DNA of 64,000 nt from Streptomyces albireticuli (GTDB lineage Bacteria; Actinomycetota; Actinomycetes; Streptomycetales; Streptomycetaceae): contig NZ_CP021744.1 in the NCBI RefSeq assembly GCF_002192455.1, positions 5,241,501 to 5,305,500 of the forward strand, in the 5' to 3' direction. A program made the position numbers and the translations under genes. Every line of letters starts with the position of its first letter. Positions within the stretch are counted from its first letter, which is position 1. Below the pieces are notes generated by a model that had not been told where the DNA came from, did no database searches, and was given only the letters and a program-made list of their open reading frames with translations. Below are positions 56,815 through 64,000 of the stretch, piece after piece.

Positions 56815-58215
56815 ATGAACTCCGGGGCGAACGGTGATTGGAAACCCGCGCGGACGCGCAGCCTGTTCCGCGTGAGGGGACGCCTGAGGGCAAGGTATGC
56901 GGCGGGTCTGGCCATCACCGCGGTGCTCGTGTGCGCGGGTGAGGCGGCGGCGGTGGACGCGGGGGCGAATGTCGGGGTGGGGGGCGCGCCGGTGGTGGAC
57001 GCGTTGGTCACCGATCTGCCGGATCTGGTGCCTCCGCATCCGCCGTCGCGGGTGAACGCGGATCTGCTCGGCGGGGCGGTCAGAGCCGACCTGGTGGACA
57101 ACGGGCAGGGGTGTCTGGATGTCACGGCGCGGGTGGTGGGGGTGGATGCGAACGCTTGGCTGAAGTGCCGGGGTTCGGCGCCGGAGGAGCCGGCTCCTCC
57201 GGCTCCTGCGCCACCTGCTCCTGCGCCACCTGCTCCTGCCCCTCCTGCTCCTGCGCCACCTGCTCCTGCGCCACCTGCTCCTGCGCCTCCTGCTCCTGCC
57301 CCTCCTGCGCCGGCGCCTCCTGCTCCTGCCCCTCCTGCGCCGGCGCCTCCTGCTCCTGCCCCTCCTGCTCCTGCCCCTCCTGCGCCGGCGCCTCCCGCGC
57401 CTGCCCCGCCGGCTCCGGGGCCTGCGGAACCTGCTCCTCCTGCGCCTGCGCCTCCGGCTCCTGCTCCTCCCGCTCCTGCTCCTCCCGCGCCGGCACCACC
57501 TGCGCCGGCACCACCTGCGCCTGCGCCGCCGGCTCCGGCCCCGCCCGCTGCGGAGCCGCCGGCTCCCGCTCCTCCGGCGCCTGTGCCCGTTCCGCCCGCG
57601 CCTGCTCCTCCGGCGCCCGTTCCGCCCGTGCCCGCGCCGCCCGCTCCGGCACCGCCCGCGCCCGCTCCTGTTCCGCCCGCAGCCGAGGTCCCCGCGCCTG
57701 CCCCACCCGCCCCGCCTGCCGCCGAGGCTCCCGCCCCGGCGCCGCCTCCGGCGCCCGCGCCCGTACCGCCTGCTCCTGTCCCGCCTGTCCCGCCCGTGCC
57801 TCCGGTCCCGCCGGTGCCCGCGCCTCCGGCTCCCGTGCCGCCGCCCGTGCCACCGGCCCCCGTCCCCCCGGATTCCCCTGACGAGCCCGCGCCCGGTCCC
57901 GGTGCGCCCGTACCGCCCGCTCCCGCCGCTCCTGCCGCGCCGCCCGCCCCCGGGCCCGTGCCCATCGGGGACGTGCCCGCGGCTCCTGACGCGCCGTCGG
58001 CGGAGAGGCCGCCGCCGTTCCGTACGGCTCCGCCGCCGGCGGCCGTTCCGCCGAAGTTTCCCTCGCGGCCGAACTACCGGCAGTCGGAGGGGGCTTCGGG
58101 GAAGAAGATGCAGCGGGGGCTGACGTTGGTGACGATGACGTTGCTGGTGACGGCGCCGGCGGTGTTGGCGGCGTTGTTGCTGCGGCCGCGGTCTGGAGGG
58201 CGGGGGAGGCGCTGA
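56815..58215 (+). CDS. Pro/Ala-rich surface protein with signal peptide and C-terminal anchor
   Basis: 466 residues from ATG 56815. The signal region (about 22-46; [20 protein letters not shown]) precedes a ~75-residue N-terminal domain with two Cys ([17 protein letters not shown]). About 125-355 is an almost uninterrupted [12 protein letters not shown] repeat. The C-terminus has one transmembrane helix (about 440-458; [20 protein letters not shown]) and a basic tail, like other Streptomyces wall-spanning proteins. The repeat would form a stiff polyproline stalk lifting the N-terminal domain through the cell wall. Its function is not known. Confidence 0.75.
   Translation: MNSGANGDWKPARTRSLFRVRGRLRARYAAGLAITAVLVCAGEAAAVDAGANVGVGGAPVVDALVTDLPDLVPPHPPSRVNADLLGGAVRADLVDNGQGCLDVTARVVGVDANAWLKCRGSAPEEPAPPAPAPPAPAPPAPAPPAPAPPAPAPPAPAPPAPAPPAPAPPAPAPPAPAPPAPAPPAPAPPAPAPPAPAPPAPGPAEPAPPAPAPPAPAPPAPAPPAPAPPAPAPPAPAPPAPAPPAAEPPAPAPPAPVPVPPAPAPPAPVPPVPAPPAPAPPAPAPVPPAAEVPAPAPPAPPAAEAPAPAPPPAPAPVPPAPVPPVPPVPPVPPVPAPPAPVPPPVPPAPVPPDSPDEPAPGPGAPVPPAPAAPAAPPAPGPVPIGDVPAAPDAPSAERPPPFRTAPPPAAVPPKFPSRPNYRQSEGASGKKMQRGLTLVTMTLLVTAPAVLAALLLRPRSGGRGRR
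57181..57870 (+). repeat. Coding microsatellite/minisatellite of cct/gcc triplets
   Basis: An array of short repeats (cctgctcctgcc, cctgcgccggcg and variants, mostly in 15- to 24-bp higher-order units) encodes the Pro-Ala stalk. It is prone to length change by slippage. The antisense strand shows an uninterrupted Gly-Ala frame that is only a mirror of this composition. Confidence 0.85.
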
Positions 58216-58243
58216 GGGGGCGGGTAGGGGAGAACCCCGTCAC
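58213..58243. repeat. Solo end of the mosaic repeat
   Basis: agggggcgggtaggggagaa between two convergent genes closely matches the right terminus of copy A (gaaggggcgggtaggggac). It is probably a remnant, acting as a short terminator. Confidence 0.5.
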
Positions 58244-58989
58244 TGCGCCAGCGGCTCCGCCGCTGCCCGCGCCCGCCGCGACGGCCGCCGCCGCACTCGC
58301 GCACGCCACAGCATCACCACCAGCACCGGCCCCCCACCCCCCGCCGCCGCCAGGAGCAGGCCCGTCTGGGCCGAGTCCGTGACGAGGGGGGCCATGAAGG
58401 CGGCGGCCGTGAGCCAGGTGCCCGCTACCGCGGGGAGGATCAGTTCGCGGTAGCCGAACGCGGGGGCCGTCGCCGGGCGGCGGGTCCAGCGGAAGGTGAG
58501 GCGGAGGAGGGTGCCGCTCAGGGCGAGCAGGGCCAGGCCGCAGGAGAGCGGGAGGCGGTAGCCGTCCTTCGGCTGGTCGGCCGTGTACTGCCGGACGCCC
58601 TTGAACTCGACGAAGCGGACCTTGCTCCGCCAGGAAGTGATCGTCACCGGGTCGCCGGCCCGGACCGCGCCGAACACCTTCGGCGTGCCGATCATGTCCA
58701 GGCGGTGGGAGGGCCCGTCCTTCTCGGTGACCGTCAGCCAGTGGTGCGCCGACCTGCCCTCGCCCACGGTCGCGGTGTCCCGGACCGTGGCCGCGTCGGG
58801 CCGCCGGCACTCCGTGGACGGGTCGGCCTGGAGGCAGGCCGAGGCCGTCGCGAAGGCGCGGCCGTCGGCGCGCTTGTCCGGCACGGTGACGAACAGGACG
58901 AACGCCGCGATCAGGGCGAGGGCCGCGCCGAGAAGAGCCGCGGGTATCGCCGGCGGCCGCTTCCGGCGACGCGGACGGGCCGTACTCAA
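58240..58989 (-). CDS. Membrane protein of unknown function
   Basis: 249 residues from TTG 58989 (GGGAGC ribosome-binding site); a GTG at 59040 would add 17 residues. It has an N-terminal transmembrane segment (about 16-36; PAALLGAALALIAAFVLFV), then an extracytoplasmic domain of about 110 residues (GEGRSAHHWLTVTEKDG, GDPVTITSWRSKVRFVEFKG) and three more helices with an Arg-rich cytoplasmic tail. It resembles actinobacterial membrane proteins beside recO. No function is assigned. Confidence 0.68.
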   Translation of the reverse strand: MSTARPRRRKRPPAIPAALLGAALALIAAFVLFVTVPDKRADGRAFATASACLQADPSTECRRPDAATVRDTATVGEGRSAHHWLTVTEKDGPSHRLDMIGTPKVFGAVRAGDPVTITSWRSKVRFVEFKGVRQYTADQPKDGYRLPLSCGLALLALSGTLLRLTFRWTRRPATAPAFGYRELILPAVAGTWLTAAAFMAPLVTDSAQTGLLLAAAGGGGPVLVVMLWRARVRRRPSRRARAAAEPLAQ

Positions 58990-59147
58990 CGGGTGCTCCC
59001 GGGTGGTGAGGAGATCGAGGGGGAGATCAACATGGCGCACATTCTGCCTGCGGTTCGGAGTGCCTCCGTCCGTTCTTCCCCCGCCTTTCGCGACGGGCCC
59101 GGACCGCCCCGGTCCGGGCCACCCCGCCCGTACGGGACAATGGCTCC

Positions 59148-59894
59148 ATGAGTCTGTTCCGCGACGACGGCATCGTGCTGCGCACTCAGAAGCTGGGCGA
59201 GGCGGACCGGATCATCACTCTGCTCACCCGGGGCCACGGCCGGGTCCGGGCCGTCGCTCGTGGAGTGCGGCGCACGAAGTCGAAGTTCGGGGCCCGGCTG
59301 GAGCCCTTCTCCCACGTGGACGTGCAGTTCTTCGCGCGCGGGGGCGAGCTGGTCGGGCGCGGGCTGCCGCTCTGCACGCAGAGCGAGACCATCGCCGCGT
59401 ACGGTGGCGCCATCGTCACCGACTACGCGCGCTACACCGCCGGCACCGCCATGCTGGAGACCGCCGAGCGGTTCACCGACCACGAGGGCGAGCCCGCCGT
59501 GCAGCAGTACTTGCTGCTCGTCGGCGGCCTGCGGACGCTCGCCGCGGGCGAGCACGCCCCGCACCTGATCCTGGACGCCTTCCTGCTGCGCTCCCTGGCC
59601 GTCAACGGCTACGCGCCCAGCTTCGACGCCTGCGCGAAGTGCGGTATGCCCGGCCCCAACCGGTTCTTCTCGGTGGCCGCCGGTGGCGTGGTCTGCGGGG
59701 AGTGCCGGGTCGCCGGAAGCGTCGTACCCTCCTCGGAGGCGATCAGGCTGCTCGGTGCGCTGCTGACGGGCGACTGGGCGACGGCGGACGCCTGCGAGCC
59801 ACGCCACGTCAGAGAGGGCAGCGGCCTGGTCGCGGCGTATCTGCACTGGCACCTGGAGCGGGGCCTCCGTTCGCTCCGGTATGTCGAGAAATAG
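59148..59894 (+). CDS. recO: DNA repair protein RecO
   Basis: 248 residues. The N-terminal OB-fold starts LFRDDGIVLRTQKLGEADRI. The C-terminal part has a four-Cys zinc site, CAKCGMPG and CGECRV. It assists RecA loading at gapped DNA in the RecFOR pathway. GACAAT ends 6 nt before ATG 59148 with no ribosome-binding site, a likely leaderless start. uppS follows. Confidence 0.95.
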   Translation: MSLFRDDGIVLRTQKLGEADRIITLLTRGHGRVRAVARGVRRTKSKFGARLEPFSHVDVQFFARGGELVGRGLPLCTQSETIAAYGGAIVTDYARYTAGTAMLETAERFTDHEGEPAVQQYLLLVGGLRTLAAGEHAPHLILDAFLLRSLAVNGYAPSFDACAKCGMPGPNRFFSVAAGGVVCGECRVAGSVVPSSEAIRLLGALLTGDWATADACEPRHVREGSGLVAAYLHWHLERGLRSLRYVEK

Positions 59895-59924
59895 GGAAAC
59901 AGGGACCAAGGAGTAGTGGCACGC

Positions 59925-60758
59925 ATGGCACGACGCGGGATTCTGGGCCGTTCCCGACGCGAGTACCGCACACCCGACCCGCACCCGTCCGGGGCGCGGC
60001 CGCCGAAGATCCCCGGCGAGCTGGTCCCCGAGCACGTGGCGATCGTCATGGACGGCAACGGCCGCTGGGCCAAGGACCGCGGCCTGCCGCGCACCGAGGG
60101 CCACAAGGTCGGCGCCGAGCGCGTGCTGGACGTGCTCCAGGGCGCGATCGAGATGGGCGTCGGGAGCATCTCCCTGTACGCCTTCTCCACCGAGAACTGG
60201 CGGCGCTCGCCCGACGAGGTGCGCTTCCTGATGAACTTCAACCGCGACTTCATCCGCAAGACCCGCGACCAGCTCGACGAGCTCGGCATCCGGGTGCGCT
60301 GGGTGGGCCGCATGCCCAAGCTGTGGCGGTCGGTCGCCAAGGAGCTCCAGATCGCCCAGGAGCAGACCAAGGGCAACGACAAGCTCACGCTGTACTTCTG
60401 CATGAACTACGGCGGGCGCGCGGAGATCGCGGACGCGGCGCAGGCGCTGGCGGAGGACGTGAAGGCGGGCCGCCTCGACCCGTCGAAGGTCTCCGAGAAG
60501 ACCTTCGCGAAGTACCTCTACTACCCGGACATGCCGGACGTGGACCTCTTCCTGCGGCCCTCCGGCGAGCAGCGCACGTCCAACTACCTGATCTGGCAGA
60601 GCGCTTACGCCGAGATGGTCTTCCAGGACGTCCTGTGGCCGGACTTCGACCGCCGCGACCTGTGGCGTGCCTGCCTGGAATACGCCTCCCGGGACCGCCG
60701 GTTCGGCGGGGCGATCCCCAACGAGCAGCAGCAGGCGGAGGAGCAGGGCACCGCGTGA
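59925..60758 (+). CDS. uppS: Isoprenyl transferase (undecaprenyl/decaprenyl diphosphate synthase family)
   Basis: 277 residues from ATG 59925. The in-frame GTG at 59916 is too near the AAGGAG ribosome-binding site. The substrate motif [14 protein letters not shown] contains the catalytic Asp, [11 protein letters not shown] follows, and the C-terminal [20 protein letters not shown] is the cis-prenyltransferase signature. It makes polyprenyl diphosphate, the lipid carrier precursor for peptidoglycan and also for the polyprenyl-linked glycosyltransferases at 27-31 kb. Confidence 0.95.
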   Translation: MARRGILGRSRREYRTPDPHPSGARPPKIPGELVPEHVAIVMDGNGRWAKDRGLPRTEGHKVGAERVLDVLQGAIEMGVGSISLYAFSTENWRRSPDEVRFLMNFNRDFIRKTRDQLDELGIRVRWVGRMPKLWRSVAKELQIAQEQTKGNDKLTLYFCMNYGGRAEIADAAQALAEDVKAGRLDPSKVSEKTFAKYLYYPDMPDVDLFLRPSGEQRTSNYLIWQSAYAEMVFQDVLWPDFDRRDLWRACLEYASRDRRFGGAIPNEQQQAEEQGTA

Positions 60759-60773
60759 GGTGAACCTCACGAG

Positions 60774-60820
60774 CGTACGCCGAGGGGCCCCGGGCGATGC
60801 CCGGGGCCCCTCGGCGTACG
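60774..60820. terminator. Perfect 22-bp stem terminator between uppS and zur
   Basis: Arms 60774-60795 and 60799-60820 pair without mismatch around the loop gat, in the short gap between convergent uppS and zur. It is preceded by a small GTGAGGT/ACCTCAC palindrome overlapping the uppS stop. Confidence 0.93.
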
Positions 60821-60831
60821 TACCGGTGGCG

Positions 60832-61242
60832 TCAGCGCTTCGCCGCGCACTCCCCGCACGTACCGAAGATCTCGATGGTGTGCGCGACGTCCACGAAGCC
60901 GTGCTCGGCGGCGATGGAGTCGGCCCACTTCTCCACGGCCGGGCCCTCGACCTCGACGGCCTTGCCGCACTCCCGGCACACCAGGTGGTGGTGGTGCCCG
61001 CTGGAGCAGCGGCGGTAGACCGCCTCGCCCTCGCTGGTGCGGAGCACGTCGACCTCGCCGGCGTCGGCGAGGGACTGGAGCGTGCGGTACACGGTGGTCA
61101 GGCCGACCGAGGCGCCCTGGTGCTTGAGCATGTCATGGAGCTCCTGTGCGCTCCGGAACTCGTCCACCTCGTCGAGCGCGGCCGCGACCGCCGCCCGCTG
61201 CTTGGTGGACCGGCCGCGTACCGGGGGACCCGCGGTCGCCAC
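60832..61242 (-). CDS. zur: Zinc uptake regulator (Fur family)
   Basis: 136 residues from GTG 61242 with GGAGG 6 nt upstream. A TTG at 61254 is too close to the same site. It has the Fur winged helix (TKQRAAVAAALDEVDEFRSAQ ... GLTTVYRTLQSLAD) and two CxxC pairs, CRECGKAVEV and CGECAAKR, plus the SSGHHHHLVC His cluster. It stands next to znuBCA and therefore is Zur rather than an iron Fur: it represses zinc import when zinc is sufficient. Confidence 0.94.
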   Translation of the reverse strand: MATAGPPVRGRSTKQRAAVAAALDEVDEFRSAQELHDMLKHQGASVGLTTVYRTLQSLADAGEVDVLRTSEGEAVYRRCSSGHHHHLVCRECGKAVEVEGPAVEKWADSIAAEHGFVDVAHTIEIFGTCGECAAKR

Positions 61243-61338
61243 AGTTGCCTCCAAAAGCTCGCCTGAACACCCATCCGCACATGTCGCGCCGCCAATTGTG
61301 CCAGCCTCCGCGACCGGGTGGCCAAGTCCGCGCCCGGC

Positions 61339-62229
61339 TCAGACCCGCACGTCGTCCGTGGCGGTGCGCGCCTCGGGCACCTGGAGCGTGCAGCCCTCGG
61401 CGGCCTCGGTGCGCCGTGCGCGCCGCCTCGCCAGGGGTGCGGCGAGGGCGGTCAGGGCGACGAAGACGCCGATCGCGAGGAGCACGATGGTCGCGCCGGA
61501 CGGCACGTCCACGTAGTACGAGGTGGCGGTGCCGGAGACGGCGACCAGCACGCCGATGCCCATGGCCAGGCCGAAGGTCATGGCGAAGCTGCGGGCGATC
61601 TGCTGGGAGGCGGCCACCGGGATGACCATCAGGGCGCTGACGAGCAGCAGGCCGACGACGCGCATCGCGACGGTGACGGTCACCGCGGCGGTGATCGCGA
61701 CCAGCAGGTTGAGCAGCCGCACCGGCAGACCGGTGACGCGGGCGAACTCCTCGTCCTGGCAGATCGCGAAGAGCTGCCGCCGCAGGCCGATGGTGACCAG
61801 GATCACGAAGGCGGCCAGGACGCAGATCGCGACCATGTCGTCCTCGGAGACGGTCGTGATCGAGCCGAAGAGGTACGAGACGAGGTTGGCGTTGGAGCCG
61901 GCGTCGGAGAGGCTCGTCAGCATCACGCCGCCGGCCATGCCGCCGTAGAAGAGCATGGCGAGGGCGATGTCGCCGCGGGCCTTGCCGTAGGAGCGGATCA
62001 GCTCCATCACCACGGCGCCGGCGACGCAGACGGCGGTGGCGATCCAGACCGGGCTGGCGTTGAGCAGGAAACCCAGGCCGACGCCGGTGAGGGCGACGTG
62101 GCCGATGCCGTCGCCCATCAGCGCCTGGCGGCGCTGGACGAGGAAGGTGCCGATGGCGGGGGCCGTGATGCCGACGAGCAGGGCGGCGAGCAGGGCCCGC
62201 TGCATGAATGCGGGTTCGAGGATGTCCAT
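61339..62229 (-). CDS. znuB: Zinc ABC transporter permease ZnuB
   Basis: 296 residues, ATG 62229 overlapping the znuC stop (ATGA). Eight to nine hydrophobic segments (for example LLAALLVGITAPAIGTFLVQ and RRQALMGDGIGHVALTGVG, the ABC3 permease EAA-like region). It carries zinc through the membrane with ZnuC ATP hydrolysis. Confidence 0.95.
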   Translation of the reverse strand: MDILEPAFMQRALLAALLVGITAPAIGTFLVQRRQALMGDGIGHVALTGVGLGFLLNASPVWIATAVCVAGAVVMELIRSYGKARGDIALAMLFYGGMAGGVMLTSLSDAGSNANLVSYLFGSITTVSEDDMVAICVLAAFVILVTIGLRRQLFAICQDEEFARVTGLPVRLLNLLVAITAAVTVTVAMRVVGLLLVSALMVIPVAASQQIARSFAMTFGLAMGIGVLVAVSGTATSYYVDVPSGATIVLLAIGVFVALTALAAPLARRRARRTEAAEGCTLQVPEARTATDDVRV

Positions 62230-63047
62230 CAGGTCAGCAGCCCCGTTCGAATCGGTTCCGCCACCGGGCCGGCGTGCGGGTGTACATGGTCGTGGCCGGG
62301 CAGCGCGTGCTGGCCCACGGCCTCGGGCGGCGGCCCGTCGTGGACGACGCAGCCGTCGCGGAGGACGACCGCGCGGTCGATGAGGGGCTCCAGGGGGCCG
62401 AGCTCGTGCAGCACGACGAGCACGGTGGCGCCCCGGGCGACCTGGGCGCGCAGGGCGTCCGCGAGGACCTCCTGGCTGGCCAGGTCCACGCCGGCCATCG
62501 GCTCGTCCATGATCAGCAGCTCGGGTTCGCCGGCCAGCGCGCGGGCGATCAGCACCCGCTGGTGCTGGCCGCCGGAGAGGGCGTCGACGGAGTCCTTGAT
62601 CCGGTCTGCCATGCCGACGAGCTCCAGGGCCCGTACGACGGCCTCGCGGTCGGCCTTGCGCAGGACGCCGAAGCGGGTGCGGGCCAGCCGCCCGGAGGCG
62701 ACGACCTCGCCCACGGTGGCGGGCACGCCGCCGGCGGCGGTGGTGCGCTGCGGGACGTAGCCGACGCGTGCCCAGTCGCGGAAGCGGCGCCGGGGGCGGC
62801 CGAACAGCTCCAGCTCGCCGCCGGTGAGCGGCACCTGGCCGACGACGGCGCGGACGGCCGTGGACTTGCCGGAGCCGTTGGCGCCGAGCAGCGCCACGAC
62901 CTCGCCGCGCCGCACGGTCAGGTCGACGCCGCGCAGCACCGGGCGCGAGCCGAGAGTCGCCGTCGCGCCGCGCAGGGCTATGACGGGCTCCCCGGCGGTG
63001 TCCGGGGCGGACTCGGTGACGGGCTCTATGGCGGGCTGATCGTCCAT
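62229..63047 (-). CDS. znuC: Zinc ABC transporter ATP-binding protein ZnuC
   Basis: 272 residues, ATG 63047. Walker A LLGANGSGKST, signature LSGGQHQRVLIARAL, Walker B LLIMDEPMAGVD and switch His in VVLHELG. A His-rich C-terminal tail (HALPGHDHVHPHAG) may bind zinc. It is the third element of the znuACB operon, reading leftwards from znuA. Confidence 0.95.
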   Translation of the reverse strand: MDDQPAIEPVTESAPDTAGEPVIALRGATATLGSRPVLRGVDLTVRRGEVVALLGANGSGKSTAVRAVVGQVPLTGGELELFGRPRRRFRDWARVGYVPQRTTAAGGVPATVGEVVASGRLARTRFGVLRKADREAVVRALELVGMADRIKDSVDALSGGQHQRVLIARALAGEPELLIMDEPMAGVDLASQEVLADALRAQVARGATVLVVLHELGPLEPLIDRAVVLRDGCVVHDGPPPEAVGQHALPGHDHVHPHAGPVAEPIRTGLLT

Positions 63048-63061
63048 GGTGTTGACCTCCG

Positions 63062-64000
63062 TCACTTGGTGCCGAGCGCCTTCTGGAGGGCGGCGAGGTT
63101 GGCTTCCATGACCTCGAAGTAGTCGTCGCCCTTGGACTTGTCGCTGATGCCTTCCAGCGGGTCGAGGACGTCCGTCTTCAGGTCGAGATCCTTGGCGAGG
63201 GTCTTGGCCGTGGACGGGTTGGCGATGGTCTCGAAGAAGACCGTGGAGACGTGGTGCTCCTTCGCCAGCTTCTGGAGGTCCTTGATCCGGGCGGCGCTGG
63301 GCTCGGACTCCGGGTCGAGGCCGCTGATGGCCTCCTCGGTGAGGCTGTAGCGGTCGGCGAGGTAGCCGAAGGCGGCGTGGGTGGTGATGAAGGTGTCGGA
63401 GGCGCGGTTCTTCAGGCCGTCCGAGAACTTCTTGTTCAGCCCGTCCAGCCGCTTGGCCAGCGCGTCGGCGTTCTTCTCGAAGTCCGCCCTGTGGTCGGGC
63501 GCGGCCTCGCCGAGGGTCTTGGCGACGCCCTTGGCGACCTCGGCGTACTTCACGGGGTCGAGCCAGATGTGGGGGTCGGCGCCGGCCTCGGAGTGCGAGT
63601 GCGAGTGGTTGTCGCCGGAGGTGTGGTCGTGGCCGTCGACCTCGGTGCCGTGCTCCTCCATGCTGGTCAGGGAGGCCGCGTCGGCGACGTGCTTGTTCTT
63701 GGACTGCTTGACGGCCTCGTCCACGGCGGGCTGGAGGCCCTTGAGGTAGACGATCGCGCCGGCGTCGGTGAGGGAGGCGGTCTGCCGGGGCTTGAGCTCC
63801 AGGTCGTGCGGCTCCTGGCCCGGCTTGGTCAGGTTGGTCACGCTGACGTGGTCGCCGCCGATCTGCTCGGCCAGGAACTGCATCGGATAGAACGACGCCA
63901 CCACCTTGAGCTTGCCGTCCGCCGCCTCGTCCGCGGTGCCGGAGGAGCACGCGGACAGCGTGAGCAGCCCGAGGGCTGCGGCCGTGGCGACGGCGGCCGT
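63062..64000 (-). CDS. znuA: Zinc ABC transporter substrate-binding lipoprotein ZnuA (5' end outside window)
   Basis: The last 312 residues are present, and the start lies beyond position 64000. LLTLSACSSG near the right edge is a lipobox, so it is a lipoprotein. The mature part has the metal-binding FYPMQFLAEQIGGDHV, PHDLELKP, HAAFGYLADRY and FFETIAN segments, and the His-rich loop EEHGTEVDGHDHTSGDNHSH (about 110 residues into the visible part) typical of zinc-specific ZnuA. It captures zinc outside the cell for ZnuBC. Confidence 0.95.
   Translation of the reverse strand, partial: TAAVATAAALGLLTLSACSSGTADEAADGKLKVVASFYPMQFLAEQIGGDHVSVTNLTKPGQEPHDLELKPRQTASLTDAGAIVYLKGLQPAVDEAVKQSKNKHVADAASLTSMEEHGTEVDGHDHTSGDNHSHSHSEAGADPHIWLDPVKYAEVAKGVAKTLGEAAPDHRADFEKNADALAKRLDGLNKKFSDGLKNRASDTFITTHAAFGYLADRYSLTEEAISGLDPESEPSAARIKDLQKLAKEHHVSTVFFETIANPSTAKTLAKDLDLKTDVLDPLEGISDKSKGDDYFEVMEANLAALQKALGTK

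Noticed and set aside
56598-57965. Gly-Ala-rich open frame antisense to the Pro/Ala protein
   Set aside because: It is the complement of the PAPP repeat. No signal, start or ribosome-binding site supports it, while the plus-strand frame has a signal peptide and an anchor.
60755-60770. Palindrome GTGAGGT/ACCTCAC at the uppS stop as a regulatory operator
   Set aside because: It lies at the 3' end of uppS directly before a 22-bp terminator stem and far from any start codon, so it is treated as part of the termination region.

Overview
The window is chromosomal DNA of a very high-GC actinobacterium, almost certainly a Streptomyces. Many starts are GTG or TTG, and third codon positions are strongly G/C. 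Family markers include the HTH/DUF5753-DUF397-ATPase cassettes, DUF3097, a TerB protein with a zinc ribbon and a leucine-rich leuA leader peptide. The housekeeping backbone (rpsT, lepA, hemW, hrcA-dnaJ, rsmE, phoH-ybeY-CBS protein, era, leuA, recO-uppS, zur-znuBCA) is an order I know from Streptomyces core chromosomes. Three accessory islands sit in it. No rRNA, tRNA, CRISPR array, transposase or prophage gene was seen.

Layout. 1-13 kb: the first codons of rpsT, then lepA, an acyl-CoA synthetase, hemW, DUF3097, a metallo-hydrolase, a heat-shock pair (hrcA-dnaJ behind a perfect CIRCE operator), a flavin oxidoreductase overlapping rsmE, and a LuxR-type regulator. 13-24.7 kb (accessory): a WXG100-like partner, a 1429-residue RHS/YD polymorphic toxin with a guanyl-specific RNase tip, its barstar-type immunity gene, several small unknown genes, one HTH-DUF397-ATPase cassette, a secreted RNase of the same fold as the toxin tip, and a DUF1266 protein. 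24.8-32 kb: an overlapping minus-strand operon of three membrane glycosyltransferases and a copper-radical oxidase, ending in a 29-bp minisatellite.

33-45 kb: a TPR/AAA+ ATPase interrupted by a frameshift and a TPR membrane protein, HIT hydrolase, RNase Z-like protein, HAD acid phosphatase, a divergent GH4 glucosidase/PfkB kinase pair, phoH-ybeY-CBS protein, and an MFS exporter divergent from an XRE/MmyB-type regulator. 46-53 kb: a tandem hairpin array, a degenerate cytidine deaminase-like gene, a second frameshifted gene, era, emfourin with an M4 protealysin-like protease, the leuA attenuator and leuA, and TerB. 53-64 kb: a second HTH-DUF397-ATPase cassette, TetR with a quinone oxidoreductase across a perfect palindrome, a Pro/Ala-rich wall-stalk protein, recO-uppS, and the zinc regulon zur and znuBCA (znuA is cut by the window edge).

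Between genes lie four copies of a 220-260 bp mosaic element with terminal inverted repeats. One copy has replaced the 3' end of the CBS-domain gene. Several genes appear to be leaderless: a -10-like hexamer ends 6-7 nt before the start codon and there is no ribosome-binding site. Long perfect stems act as terminators, mostly without a T-run.
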